Shown: positions 41,101 through 59,736 of the stretch, in pieces
Layout: the number at the start of each line of letters is the position of its first letter
How positions within the stretch are numbered: the first letter of the stretch is position 1
Source: Hypomesus transpacificus
Taxonomy: Eukaryota; Chordata; Actinopteri; Osmeriformes; Osmeridae
DNA: 64,000 nucleotides
Assembly: GCF_021917145.1 (NCBI RefSeq)
Contig: NC_061061.1
Location: 11,633,448-11,697,447, forward strand
Reading direction: 5' to 3'
Notes under the pieces: model-generated
The model's input: the letters and a program-made list of their open reading frames with translations, nothing else
Told to the model about the DNA's origin: nothing
Databases searched by the model: none
Made by a program: the position numbers and the translations under genes

Positions 41101-43569
41101 CACCTCATTGAGTTTGGGCTAGAAGCCTATTGCACAAGAGGTTAAGTGCTTTTCATAAATGGTAGCAAAGCTTAAGGACTGGAAATGTTTTCTACAAAGC
41201 TAGCATAACAGTGCACTTTTACAAGCTAGCAGACGTGGTGCGATCAATACGTTAACAACAAAAGGCTTCCTGTTTCCTTTCTGAAAGCCCGAGAGGCAGG
41301 AGGGACAAGGGTGTCCACTGATGGCAAAGGCTATGATAATTGGTAACAACATAATGGATGTTGAAGGACTAAATTGGGGGGGGGGGGGGGGCTGCATACA
41401 GTCAATGTCTCCATACCCACACACAAATACATTTGGACATAAACTGGCTTGAGGCCTTACCTTCACTAAAGCAGCCTGGACTCTCTTCTCCGCCTCGTTC
41501 TTCCCGTAGCACAGGAAGCTGTGTGTGTAGATGTTGTAGTCATACCCATACAGCGTCACAGGGAGGTAATCCTGTCCTGTAAGGTCCTCAGGAACGGCGA
41601 AGGCAATCTGTGTGGAGGCCCCGCCCAGATCCATGGAGCCTCGTGTCACTGCTCCATGCGGACGCACCCAGGAGTTCCAGAGGTTTTTCTAAACAAACAA
41701 TTGAAAGATTGAACAATTGGAAGATGAACAGGATTTCTTTGAGATTTATGTCTGACTATTTGTTTGAAGTTTGACTCACGTCCAAGAAATTCCCCATGAG
41801 GTAGTTTACGGTAATCCACCCATACAGACCCTCTTCCTGTCCAGAGATGATCGAAGCATTTTGAAAACTGAATGGTAGGGACATGAGATAGTCCCTAAGG
41901 TTCTGCAAGATTGTATTGGACGCTTCTTCATTCTGTGCACTTGGAAAAAAAAGAAAAAAAGTTTCAAACATTCTGTGTGAAAGACCTGGGGGCAGAACAT
42001 AGAACAGATATAGACATCTGGGCATGTGATTCGATCATCTGATTGATTGGAAATTGATCGAAAGATCTTTCATTGTGTTATGTCAGCAGGCTCTTAAATA
42101 TCCTTCAGGGTCCATTCCACGAATGGAATTCAATTCCGTTTTTAGTTCAATTCAATTCCAGAAAACTACCACACAGCACTCAGTCTGACCCCCAAGGCTC
42201 CACCTCAGTGAACCAGAGCTGCAGGCAAAGCTAACTTCTTCAGGCATACTTACTGCAGTAGCCTCATCCCTGCGGTGGCCCCCAAGAAGACAGGGGTGGC
42301 ATTGTGCTGTTCTGGAGGGATGGCCTTGGTGACATTGGCCATGCAGGCTCTGATAGCCTTCCAGGATGCCTCATCCTGAGCTGGATCTACGTTCATGTCA
42401 GAAATCCCAGGGCCTGGAGGGAGAAGAAGAGAAGAAGAGAAGAAGAGAAGAAGAGAAGAAGAGAAGAAGAGAAGAAGAGAAGAAGGAGACAGCAACCAGC
42501 AACAAAGAACCTGGAAGTCAATCTAGGGTTTTTCTATCACAACACAAGCTGCACATGTTCAAGGTGCCACGTTCACATCCAGTCTTGATGGCGAGGATGC
42601 CATCATGCATTGCGCCTGTTGTTACTGCCACATTCCGATTGGAGCTGGGTTTAAAGTGCTCGCTCACCTGCAACTTGGCAATGCATGTTTTGAGTGACCA
42701 CTCCTGTGTTGTTCTCCTTCTCCGCGGGCCACTGGTAGAGGTAAACAGTAGAGCGAGACGAGCCAGAATCCACCACGATGCCATACTGCATGAAAAAGAC
42801 AGCGCCTCAGCTTTAGTACAAACACATCACTTCAGATCAGTTAAACACATCCTGTTTTGATCAATCAAATACATACTGTATATGTCAGTCCAATTATAAG
42901 TAGCCTACTTGCAACTGGGATTTTGATCATTGTGACCAGCACAATACAACGGGACTGTTCAGAACTATCAGGACTGTCAGACTGTGACTGCCATGGAAAC
43001 ACCTGCCCTGTTTAGTTGTTGTGTCACATCAGCCTGTGTGGGGATTATTTCACAACACTCAGAAAAACACTTTTTGCCCACAGCGACTTAAACAGATGAC
43101 CTCAGGTTCAAATCAAAAAGCTCAACTACTTAGGAGACTATCACTAAGGGAATGTGATGTAACAGACCAAATGATCCCAACAACCATTAGGTGATCATCA
43201 GACTTAGTGCCTAATGGTTACCCTGCTCCATAAGAACGAGAGGGCACAGAATACAGACATTAAATATGCAGCAACACTGGGACCACAGCTACCATGCACA
43301 GGGAACATCGTAAAACAGCTATTGATGCATCTTCTTGACCTTGGTGTCCGGTTCCTATCTGCCTGACACGTCATCTGGACAAGGGTATGTCGGACTTGTG
43401 TACTTGTTTAAACTTGAAGGGACCATGGGTGTGTATGTTTGGTTGCTACCTTGAGTCCTGGTGTTTCGTGAGTCCAGTTATGCCCCTGGATCACAGAGAT
43501 GGTGATGATGACAGCCACGCTGGCAAGGAGGAAGAACAGAGCAATGCAGCAGCCCAGCTTCATAGCCAT
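38172..43569 (-). CDS. entpd3: Ecto-nucleoside triphosphate diphosphohydrolase, ENTPD3-like
   Basis: Cell-surface apyrase-type enzyme hydrolysing extracellular ATP/ADP to AMP, shaping purinergic signalling. Nine coding exons (minus strand): 43569-43450, 42785-42668, 42413-42254, 41939-41780, 41688-41461, 40364-40107, 39912-39802, 39429-39292 and 38363-38172. Together they give 494 aa, complete and in frame. An N-terminal membrane span (residues about 8-28) and a C-terminal span (about 463-490) bracket the ectodomain. All five apyrase-conserved regions are present: VDSGSSRS (45-52), LGATAGMRLL (123-132), SGQEEGLYGW (165-174, with the catalytic Glu), MDLGGASTQ (205-213) and AWSLGYMLTLSNMIPAE (438-454). 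YQWPAEKENNTGVV fits ENTPD3 well, and neighbours pomgnt2 and gask1a are also 3p22 genes. ENTPD8 or a fish-specific relative cannot be excluded without a tree. ATG at 43569 follows an acceptor (GTGCAG|GAC), so there is an upstream noncoding exon. A second in-frame ATG lies two codons on. Confidence 0.88.
39937..39980. repeat. (AC)n microsatellite
   Basis: ACAC repeats with a CCC interruption in the entpd3 intron between the exons 40364-40107 and 39912-39802, ending about 25 bases upstream of the latter exon's acceptor (gene sense). Confidence 0.9.
40896..40985 (+). mobile_element. Degraded tRNA-derived SINE fragment
   Basis: TATAGCTCAGTGGTGGGAAC resembles a tRNA A-box region, CACAGGTTTGTTGC a degraded B box, and TGTATAAAAGCGTGTGCTAAACG the common fish SINE tail (AAAGCGTCTGCTAAATG). 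Intronic in entpd3. It belongs to a different family from the tRNA-Leu-like copies. Confidence 0.5.
41376..41391. repeat. Poly(G) run, 16 bases
   Basis: G homopolymer just past the donor side of entpd3 exon 41688-41461 (gene sense), in the intron. Confidence 0.9.
42417..42485. repeat. 8-bp purine repeat (GAAGAAGA)n
   Basis: About eight copies of an AG-only octamer. On the gene strand it is a CT-rich run that ends at the acceptor of the entpd3 exon 42413-42254 and serves as an unusually long polypyrimidine tract. Confidence 0.9.
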
Positions 43570-43699
43570 GTCCTGCACAGAGCAAAGGCGATGGAGAGCC
43601 GGTTTGCTTTTAAGATCGGTGTTACGATATCCACATCCGTTGAGAGTTTGTGGTCACAAATGTCACAATTGTAGACATGATTCGTGGATGATTCTATGC

Positions 43700-43897
43700 C
43701 ATTTACATTTACGTTTAGTCATTTAGCAGACGCTCTTGTGCAGAGCGACTTACAGTAAGTACAGGGACATTTCCCCCGAGGCAAGTAGGGTGAAGTGCCT
43801 TGCCCAAGGACACAAGGTCATTTTGGCATGGCGGGGAATCGATCTGGCAACCTTCTGATTACTAGCCCGACTCCCTCACCGCTCAGCCAATCTGACT
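43700..43897 (-). mobile_element. tRNA-Leu-like SINE, copy 2 (inverted)
   Basis: Reverse complement of the same family as copy 1: CATTTAGCAGACGCTCTTGTG, AGTGCCTTGCCCAAGGACAC, and the head complement CTCACCGCTCAGCCAATCTGA. It lies in the presumed entpd3 5' UTR intron, about 130 bases upstream of the coding exon. Confidence 0.92.
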
Positions 43898-44669
43898 CCA
43901 ATTGGAGTTTAAGTTGATGAAATACAATTTTGGAAAAGACCTGATTATTTTCTTGAACAACAACTCTCACATTAACTACTTCTCAGAAGTTGTCAGAATT
44001 CTTAACAGTCTACTGCCAGGTCCCACAGTGACAGCCCTTAGGAGAGCCATAGCATTCATAAAATATAAATGGTACAATTCCAACATCACCGTTTGTGTCT
44101 GAAAGCTGACAATACATTTAGTTCAAGTTACAAGACTACTGGAGGTCTTTCTCCGTGTGTGCAGCCTGAATACTACGTTAAAGCCTGTGAGTGTGTTTGG
44201 CAGTTAGAACCCCTCCTCTTCAGCAGAAACAGGTTAACACTCAAACCTACAGTAAATGCAAATTCCTCTGGAATGCAGAGGAGTTACAGTACATTTAAAG
44301 TCTCTGAACACTGTTATAATATTTTTGAATATTTTTGATATTTATTTTTTTCCAGTCAGGATATATGAAAATAATTCACTCAAACTGTTAACAGAGTAAG
44401 ACTTCGAGAGCTATATCCTGTCTATCGGACTGACTTCTTCTGTGAGCCCGCTGCCCCAGATGGGGCAGCACTCGAAGTTCTCTCTTCTCTTGCTCTTGTC
44501 TCTGAAGTCTCGTGTTCTCCTTTTTACATAGACATACAAATCGTTTTATTTGCTTCAATACTGATGACAAATTTAACTTTTGACTGTGCTATGACGCACA
44601 TATCCAGGTATCGTGCATGTTTACAAGTAACCTGCACTCTCTAAAAGGTCAAGTGTTGCTTCCTCTATG

Positions 44670-44960
44670 CAGGTGTTTAACCTCATCCTATGCAGGCAGT
44701 TTCTAAGAAGTCATACGCAAACAGTGTCTAGCTGTCATACAGAAGCCTCCTGTCTGAAACTTTCCGCAAGACGTTTTAACACATCTTATCTTAGATGCAC
44801 ATCAGCAAGCAGTTGCTAATTCAAAACAACATGGAAAAGAGGTCTAAAACATATTGCAAGCTCTTGCTAATCCATCCTGTCTCAATACACATATGGAAGC
44901 AAGTTCTAACACATCCTGTGCAAATACACATTTTATCTAGAAAGCATTTCTATTCATTAT
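44670..44960. repeat. Degenerate tandem repeat, about 40-45-bp unit
   Basis: Diverged units share a core of the type TTCTAACACATCCTGTGCA-AATACACAT with AAGCAAG between them (for example TTTTAACACATCTTATCTTAG, TTGCTAATCCATCCTGTCTC and TTCTAACACATCCTGTGCAA). Unit boundaries are blurred. No coding potential is visible. Confidence 0.45.
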
Positions 44961-45585
44961 TTCTCCAAGATGCATTCAAACAAAGGAGCCTTAAGGATCC
45001 TTCGACACAGTCAACACTTATTTTACCTGCGGGCTGTTTACAGGTGTAATTGCATGCTATGCTTTTGATGACATACAAAGGTGCTTAATATCCAGAACTT
45101 TATTTTAATTGAGGAAAAAATCGAATTTCGTTAATAGATATTATGAGATCAACATATCTTACAGTGACAATTAGATCCAGCAATAGCCGGCAATACTACG
45201 CAAAGGGTATAGCATTTTATGTTTGCCAAAGATTTCTTCAATGTTGACCCTGTCTAGCAGAAGTATGTGGTGTTGTACCATGCATACATTGTTTACTCAA
45301 GTGCTGCTTATGCAAAAGACTCTCTTACACATACTTCTCTACCTGAAGACATAGCCTCCCATATTGTGCAGCACATGTTTGTTCTTGTACTGGTGCTGCT
45401 AACAGGAAAGACACACATGGTGTTCTCAGTGAGTCGACTTAGTCACCGGCAGGAAATACTTTTATGGAATGGTAGATTCACACGTTTCCCCTGCCATCCC
45501 TTTTAAAACAAAGTACATTTTCAAATTGATACCAATTTGAAAATGTTTCTAAGTGATAACACAGAGCAAAGCGTGCACGACTTAC

Positions 45586-45660
45586 CTCTGTGTCGTTGAT
45601 GTAGTGGGTGTGTCTGTGTGTGTTTTGAGCGTCCTGGCAGTGCTGACAGATCTACGATGA
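45586..45660 (-). promoter_or_regulatory. Possible entpd3 noncoding first exon
   Basis: On the minus strand ACGACACAGAG|GTAAGTCG gives a strong donor at 45585-45580, upstream of the first coding exon, whose own acceptor shows that a 5' exon must exist. The link rests only on splice signal and order. The transcription start is not visible. Confidence 0.3.
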
Positions 45661-45946
45661 CAAATGAAGGATCTGAAGAACACAGCTGCTCATTGATCAA
45701 TTTACCAGAACAGACCACACCTCCATGGGAGGGACTACAGACAGGCAATCACACACAGACACACATTCATATACAGACAACCACACACACACACACACCT
45801 AAAGCTCCTCCCATCAGCTAAAGGATAGACTGGAATGTGTGAATCTAAGACACCCCACACACACAAAGCTTACACACACAAACACGCACACCACACACAC
45901 TCAGATAAACACAATGTGATAGATACTATATGTATGTGCATACAAA

Positions 45947-45965
45947 CAGACAGACAGACAGACAC
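45947..45965. repeat. (GACA)n short microsatellite
   Basis: Four to five GACA units between the divergent entpd3 and 14-3-3 genes. Confidence 0.8.
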
Positions 45966-46099
45966 ACACATGTAAAGTGGTAGAGTATGGTTTTAAGGGT
46001 GTGGTATTTAGAACCCGGGACAAGCCGTTACAACAGCATAGCATTCCATACAGCACTATAAGATCAAAAGTGCCCGCTAACAATTAACACGGTCACAGA

Positions 46100-47166
46100 A
46101 AGCAGACTTAGATACAACATGTTGGATCAACCGTCATTCTCTGGAACAAGGTGTTGTTTTGGAGGACTGACAAGGTGTATGACTCACAAAGCTTAACCTC
46201 CCAGGCAGATGAGAGATCTGCATGTTGCTAAGTATGCAGCCTTATCATCTGTCAGTATTGGTGAGTGTCTTTGTCAGATGTTTTGGTTCAATCCCTTATT
46301 TGGACTCTGCACTGCATGGAAGAACTAGTCACATGATTTGGGACCAGACGGACAGTCTTGGAATGTGATGGTATTTGTAACAGGGCACTAAAGGCCCCCG
46401 ACCATTCCATGGCACCTGCCACTGTCATAACAATGTTACAGAGGCACTTTCTATTATCTGTTGCCCTTACTATATTCACTATGTGTCGATTGGTTTGGAT
46501 TTTAAAAAGCACCTGCTACATGACTATACTTGCACTGTAAATGTGTGGAATACTGGGAATGCACCAAGATGCTGTAAAAAACATCTACAGGCTGGGCTCT
46601 GAGTCCAGATCAATGGATAAAACCACAGCAACCAGCGCTCAGCTGCACCCTCTCACTGATTGAATGGAATTGTACTGTATGAGTTCCAATACACAAAGAC
46701 ATGCAGCCACTGTAATTACTGCGCCTGAAGAAATCCACTGGACTACACTGCTGGTGGTCCAATACACAGTACAATACAGCCTTACAGGGGCCAGGGAATG
46801 TGGGTTGGATTTGGGATGCATTCATTGGGCATGGAGAAGAAGAGAGGTATTTAAAGCTGTCAGTAGAGTGATCCGACACCCCTTTTCTGAGGAACTTGAG
46901 AAGGCATCTCCTGGGCTATTAGATCAGCAGGTAGCAACAGGGGAGCAGTGATGATGCAGCTGAGGGGATGCTGCAGGGTGGATCCCCCCTCCACAGCAGC
47001 AGTGTCCGGTGGAGTTGCAGGATCCGGGAACAATACAAATGGGGAAAAACGAAAGGAAAAAATACACAATCTTTGTTTCAGCAAACTGGTATAATATTGA
47101 TATCACTAATAATGTGCAAGGATGTGTGTGTGTGTGTGTGTCTGGGTGTGCATGTGCATCTCAGCA

Positions 47167-47199
<33 letters not shown>

Positions 47200-50100
47200 G
47201 CGTCTCTCCTGTTTGTGTGTCTGTGTACTGTGCATTCACTGATCAGGGAAACGTGTGTTAAATATTTCATTATGTGAAATACAAAAAAGCCTTGGCGTTT
47301 TTGTCTCGTCATATTAATTAATGCTCTTAGCTTAGAGACACATCCTCCTTTAAACAGCATTCAGTCAGTCCTCTGGGAAACTGTCCCCCTAAAGTTCTTT
47401 AACAAGCTTTCAGAGAACACACAATTCCCTTTACCAAGTCTCTGAGGCAGTGCTAGAGGAAACATGTGGTCTGAAGTGTTGTCTTGTGGCCAAACACATT
47501 TGACGATGTAGAGGTTTTTGAATCCACACAAAATGATGATGAAGAACCTTTGGATACCCAGAAAGAATAACCTATTGAACTAGAGGAAATTAATGGATGC
47601 TTTGTGCACATTGTGAAGCACTAATGACCCCACCGCCATAGAAAACATCCATGAGATGTGCTTTTACCGAGGTCTTTTTCTTTATTTGCTTACTTTCCAT
47701 ACTTTTGCAGGTCACAAGTGTGTTTTTCCTGACATTTCTAGCTTGATTTTGTATCACTCATGAAGTCAAATCAGTTACCCAGTCAAAAGTAAATAATGTA
47801 TGTGTGTGTATGTTAACCAAACTAGCATACTATACTTTCAAAACAGTCTTAAAGGTGTTATTTGTAACAGCTTGACCGATTACTTTGTTGCACACTTGTA
47901 CTTCAATACTCAATAATAAATTCTAGAGAAAAGTCCTAATGGGTCAATAAAGCTTTCCCAGTGTCTGCTAGGGGCATGGTAGCTTAATGTCTCGCTTATG
48001 ATGTAATTCAAACCAAAGGCCCTTTCCTGCTACACAGTTCTTATTAGCATTAGATTTCTAACGCACTTTAGTGTAATATAATTACTTGTGTAGTGCTGCA
48101 GCAATCAAAGCACATCAACATAAGCAATGCTTATAAACTGGAACATAACACTTTCGGCCAGGGACATAGCTGTGGCATTGAATTACAATTGACTCTTAAT
48201 GACTTTTAGATTACAGTGTTTTCACACTAAAGGCTGCTGAGGCTTAAGAAAATGAGTCCCCCTTTCAATACTAATAACATGATACATTTTCAGTCAGGGT
48301 AATGAGTGACTACGAATTATTAGGTCACACTAGATGTTCTGGTAATTCACAGAAATAATTCTGAGCTCAGCCCTCACAGTTTGTACATCATCTGATAAAA
48401 CGATTTAGTTTATTTTGAAAGACATGAATGTAATGTAGTGTAGTTCATGTACATCTTGTTGAGTTTAACCACTTGCTTTTGAGCCATGGGAGCATCAAGT
48501 GTAGACTGAACAATTCAATCTATGTGTGTCTCTTTTACTGGAAGCTAGTCTTCTAAATAATTCATTCATGCATGTTACTTCAAGTTAAGTAGATTTGACT
48601 TTCAACCCATATGATAGCACTCTAGTGTCCAATTTGTTAAGGTTTCTTTACTCAAAAGGCCATTTGTACAACCCTTTTAACAATGAACCTCACAAAGTGC
48701 CATCAATTCAACTGACAACAACTCAGTTCACTGAGTGACCTCCTCCAGAAATGTCTGGAGAGGTTAAAGGTGCAGACCCAGAGGCTGCAGACAAACATCC
48801 ATAGGAGGTAAAGATCAATATCTGTGGTTCAAATGAGTGCAGTCATTATAGTGCAATGAAACTCAATGTTCTGCATTAGCTCTCGTCACTTTGAGCCCAT
48901 TGTCAAAATGGTTCCGTCGGGCCAGTCAGCAAGGGCATTTTGATCAATGGTCGTTCAGACATTTCTCAGCCAAGAATTATTTCAAGACAGCAAAGCACAC
49001 TCCTTATTGAACACAGAGTGCATCAAAGACAGTGTCAACTCACATCAAGTCCGGACAATGGTGAGGGTATCAGTGCTTCTGAGAGAACAGCCTCATCATC
49101 TGCAGCTCTTTAAGATGGGGATGCTCACACTCCACTCTGGGGATACCCACCTTATGGAACATTACATTTGATGGGATATTGTGCAGCCTAGTGGAGTGTT
49201 GGTGCACACTCACCCACTCAGACCCGGCTGCCATGAGAAAAGACATCTGCAAATACAAAGACTGATTGATGTTCTTGGTTAAATATAGCTGGAAGTATAC
49301 GTTATTTTTTCAAGAGGTAAGATAAAAAGTACAATATCAATCCTCAATTTCACACAAATTCGAGTGGCCCGGTCAAGGATACTCCATCACCCATTAAGGA
49401 AATATTATATAACATATACCATATCTATATATATAGTATATAAAAACATAAAAATATATATACATATATATATACAATGTTTACTATGTGGGCCTTGAGC
49501 CTGTAATAAAGTTTATATATATCATATAATATAGTAGCATGTGTGCATGTATGTGTGTGTGCTTGCTTGCTTGCATGCACATGTGCATATTTACGTGTAC
49601 ATCTACAACCTGTAGATAAACCTGTTCCCCACAAAAACTGTGTAGAAGAGCATGCTGTCCCTATACATATAGGTAACATTTTCTGTAATCCTCAAGGTCT
49701 TTTGTGTTGTCTTATGTTTGAGCACAGGGGGCGCTCTAAGGCTTTCCTACTCTTGAGAATTAAACCTTAAATCAACTGTATTTGAAAAAAGAAGTCTTCA
49801 ATCAGCTGTATTTCGGCAACATTTCACATAGTATTGTGTTAAAGGAAATTATATCAGGTAATGTAAGAGGTTTTTCAGACAGTTTTCTCTGTTTGCCTGC
49901 CTTTGATTTCTGTGGTTTCCACAACATTTAAATATGACATATCCCAATACAGTAGCAAATGTGACTTTATTTTCTCAATGACTGACACTTTTCTGTGTAG
50001 AAGAAGCTGTTTTGTGTTGCTGAGCTGTGCTGGTCCATAAGGTCATTATTGTATATATGTGTGCCTCAAAGAGTAGGCTCTGACTTCCTTCTCAGTTTAC

Positions 50101-50516
50101 ACAATGGTGGGAGTCTTAGAAACCTCACCCTCATCTCCATTAGTTACTCATCTACCCCCTTCAAGCAAACACAGAGTTATTCCCTCAATAGGCTTCACCA
50201 TTAGTTACAAAAAAGATGAGTAAGTCCTCCATTCCTCGCTAACTGGCTGCTAATAAATGTATTTTGATGGATGTCACATCCTTTATACGAGTCACATTCA
50301 TATTATTTCATCAATCCTTCCAACTCACTGCAGACCAGACTTATTTTTCACACCTGAGGGCATCGTCGTCGTCGTCATCGTTGTTGGAATGATGCAAGCT
50401 TGGCCAGATGCATAAACCCTTATGGGGGACTGGGTCAACTGGTTTCGAAAAATGCCTCTAGAATTATTCCTCACCATCAGCTTTGGAACACAAATTCTTG
50501 CTGGAATTTAATCTGG
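46100..50516. other. Intergenic spacer upstream of entpd3 and the 14-3-3 gene
   Basis: About 4.4 kb of AT-rich DNA between divergently transcribed genes. It holds a (TCTG)n microsatellite at 47167-47199 and an AT/TA-rich low-complexity stretch at 49415-49530. No exon, tRNA or other RNA gene was recognised. The longest open frames have no motif. Confidence 0.5.
47167..47199. repeat. (TCTG)n microsatellite
   Basis: Eight tetranucleotide units. The regular spacing is far too short for CRISPR and there are no spacers. Confidence 0.9.
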
Positions 50517-50710
50517 GGAGTCAGATGGCTGAGCGGTGAGGGAGTCGGCCCAGTAATCATAAGGTTGCCGGATCGATTCCCTGCCATGCCACATGATGTT
50601 GTGTCCTTGGGCAAGGCACTTCACCCTACTTGCCTTGGGGGGGAATGTCCCTGTACTTACTGTAAGTCGCTCTGGATAAGAGCGTCTGCTAAATGACTAA
50701 ATGTAAATGT
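50517..50710 (+). mobile_element. tRNA-Leu-like SINE, copy 3 (most complete)
   Basis: GTCAGATGGCTGAGCGGTGA head, GGATCGATTCC B box, TTGTGTCCTTGGGCAAGGCA body, GTAAGTCGCTCTGGATAAGA and GCGTCTGCTAAATGACTAAA tail, then short ATGTAAATGT ends. It is the fullest of the four copies and the best query for identifying the family and hence the fish lineage. Confidence 0.93.
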
Positions 50711-51779
50711 CTCTTACATTACCAGTCTGGTCAGCAGGTTCTGTAATGATTTCCCATTTATTCTTTTGTCCCCACTGCTAAGACTATGTAAATAATCTTT
50801 TGTATTCATTTGAGTATTCAAACTATCTCTAGTATGAACTAGTTTGCAGAGGCCACTATGCTGCAGTATGTTAATTCAGGCCACAAACTAGTTAGACTAT
50901 TTTATCTCTGGGAACCACTTTGCCTTTTTTGGAGTGTCCTTTGCAACTTCTCTGTGTGTGTGTGTGTTGTGTGTGTGTGTGCTTCTCAGGGTGTGGCTGA
51001 CAGTAGAGAGAGAGGGAAAAACCGACTCAACCAGTCAGGCAACATCTGACTCACACACTCAACGACGCACTCAGCCTTCATCTCAGAATGCCCAGTTTAG
51101 CTACAGCCCTGCCAGGCAACCTAGGACTGGGACTTTCACAGGCAATTCATTTGTAAAATGCATGAAAATGAAAAACAGCTACCTATATTAGCCTGAAATC
51201 GTAGTGCTATCAGATGATTGGCCTTAAATAGGTTACTGACTTCAAACCAGGGTCTTAGGGGAGAACATGTGACATGATAAAAATAGATTCACTTTCCCCA
51301 TGGAAACTGGCTAGACTGCAAAAATATTGTTTCTTTAAAGCAGGCTGTCAGGTTGTAGCCTGTAGTGTTCTGGTTATTATAACAACAATACTGTCATCTG
51401 TAACCATGACATATTTGGTACAGTAACGTCAGGTAATACTTGATTCTTGGTCCAAAGGTTTCTGTGGTTATAAGTGAGACTTCCTAGGTGATAGAGGCCT
51501 CATGCAATGGCTGTGTGTTGGAGAAAGGAACACATGCCAATGTACAGTAGGCTATTGTATGCTGCTTGTTACCAAATCGTGCACTTTTGTGGCATATTAT
51601 CTGGTTTTACTTTTTGATGCCTTTGGCGGAAGCTGTGGGTTAATTCTGCACGTTCGAAACGTTGGATTTAAATCTGGCTTCAGCATCACCTCACACTAAC
51701 ATTTCGTCAATAAGTAGGTTGTGGTGTATTAGACCTTCGTAGCACACAGGTTGTAATGCAACCCATAACGCGTCAATCA

Positions 51780-52088
51780 TCCTCCGTTGCCTTGGCATCC
51801 TTTGACGTCGGTTGTCTTGCTCCCTAGGTACACTCGTTTTGTAATAACGTTGTATTTCAGGGCGGAGTTTTCACCATTATACCAATACAACTCTTACGAA
51901 AGCTAAGACCCCGCCCATCATGAGTTCACTGGTATTCATAACATGTGTACCCAGTCGCTGCATCTCAGACTGGTGTGAGTGTGAGGAAACCCCGTGGATC
52001 ACATTCAGAAGAACTGGTAGCGAAGAGAAGGCGTTGTACCGTTGACTAGCTAGCTAGATCAAGAACACCACTATCTCTTAGCACTCAG
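51780..52088 (+). promoter_or_regulatory. Probable promoter and noncoding exon 1 of the 14-3-3 gene
   Basis: A CRE-like TGACGTCG at about 51803 and a GC box CCCCGCCC at 51909-51916 precede a transcribed-looking stretch that ends in the donor CACTCAG|GTAAGC at 52089. The next sense-strand acceptor with recognised coding sequence is at 53706. The start site is not resolved. Confidence 0.5.
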
Positions 52089-53718
52089 GTAAGCAAGGCA
52101 GACAAAATGCACTTATAAAATGTTATTTGTATCATTTGTGTCTTCAAGCGATATTCTCAATCTATTTATTTGGGGTTAGAGAAGCTAGACTAGACGACTT
52201 TTGGTAACGTTGGCTGGCTAGACATTGACAAGAACAATAGCTCGCTAACTAGCTTAGCTGCTACAGTACTGTAGTGTCAGTCACGTCGGTTTGGGTTTAG
52301 TCTCATTCCTGGAATAAACCTCAAATTAAAAGATGAAAGCTATCCTATAAAGCTGGTGTCTAAATCGACCAGTAGCTATTCGTATGACAAAGTGTCAAGT
52401 GCAAGGGGCTGGTTTAATCATCTAACGTCCGAAATGTTTCCATCACTGAACGTTTCAGGAATTTGCCGTATCCGCGATTTAAGAATTGTGCTCATGAATG
52501 TCCTTATGTCTCAGACTGTTCTTAATAACTGATGAGGGTTTGAAACGTGATTGCTTTTCTCGGGGAAAGTACAGTACGTATATACAGACGGTAGGCTAAT
52601 TTACTATCCCAACATGGGTATGTTTCGCAGTAAAACGAGGCCGCCGCCTTATTGCATGTCACGAGGAAGGGAAGGTTCAGTCTATTTGCTGGACACAAAA
52701 AGATGTGAACTGGCTATCTTTGAAAATTATTATCTTAATGTTAGCCTATATTGGAATTCATTTGACCATTTAGTGTCTATTTTATACGTTAAAATGAGTA
52801 ACATTACAATCAACTGAAAACTAACGAATTGATACAAATGAAATATTTATTTTCCAGCAAATAGTCCATGCCGGAGGAAAAAAAGGGAATGTTCGTCGCT
52901 TTCACTAGCTAATAGCCAAAATTAGATTTAGTCTAATTTTTTTAAATCCAATTAAATAACCGTAACGCCTGCAACAACTAGCATTTTGATCTCACTGATC
53001 TCGAACTCATAGCGTGTAGTTAGCTAGATAGTTAAGGATTTCCGGATCAGTCCATGTTCATGGTAGCATGTGCCCCCGGCCTCATCGACAAAAATGTAGC
53101 ACAGGCCTAGTTACAGAATCCATAAGTTATCGTCTTTCACGCAAATAACTTGAAGTTAGTAACCGAGTATATCAGTAGATAATATAACCTCTATAGTCTC
53201 GAGTTAGCATGACTGGCAAGCAAGCTAATCATACTATCAGGTACATATGGGTGTGGCACATCAGCGTGCGAAGCTAGTAGTAAAGGAATCCTAGTAGTCA
53301 CACCTATTATTGCATAACTGACAGAATTCCATTCTAACTGAATGAAAAATAATCGCGACTTGTCCACGACATAATTGGCGCCTTTTGTATTGACATGTCG
53401 AAAACAGTACGAGTAGGCCTTGCAACATGCGCGAATGGAAAAACGGAATTGATTGAACATGGTAAAAAAAAAAAAATCTGTGCTGTCCAAGAAGGCCTGC
53501 GGGGCCATCCTGCATGGGGAACAGCGAACGCAGAGAGAGCTTATTGATCCTTTGCAGAGGGTGCATTTGTTTTGGTGTTAGAGTGAGCACTGAATGAGTC
53601 AGTTGAGTAGCTATGCCCTAGGACCACAAGTTCCCCCATCCACCGCACTATATCAATACATGGCCAAGGATGATTCCTGACCTGTCCCCCTCCCCTCCCT
53701 CCCCAGTCCTGAGTAGCC

Positions 53719-59736
<6,018 letters not shown>

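Noticed and set aside
42100..42170. GGAATTCAATTCCG / TTCAATTCAATTCCAG palindromic stretch in an entpd3 intron
   Set aside because: Resembles a fragment of a common fish repeat but is too short to define ends or family.
50517..50600. tRNA-Leu-like gene
   Set aside because: A and B boxes are present, but the acceptor stem does not close and the same head recurs in three other copies with a common SINE tail.
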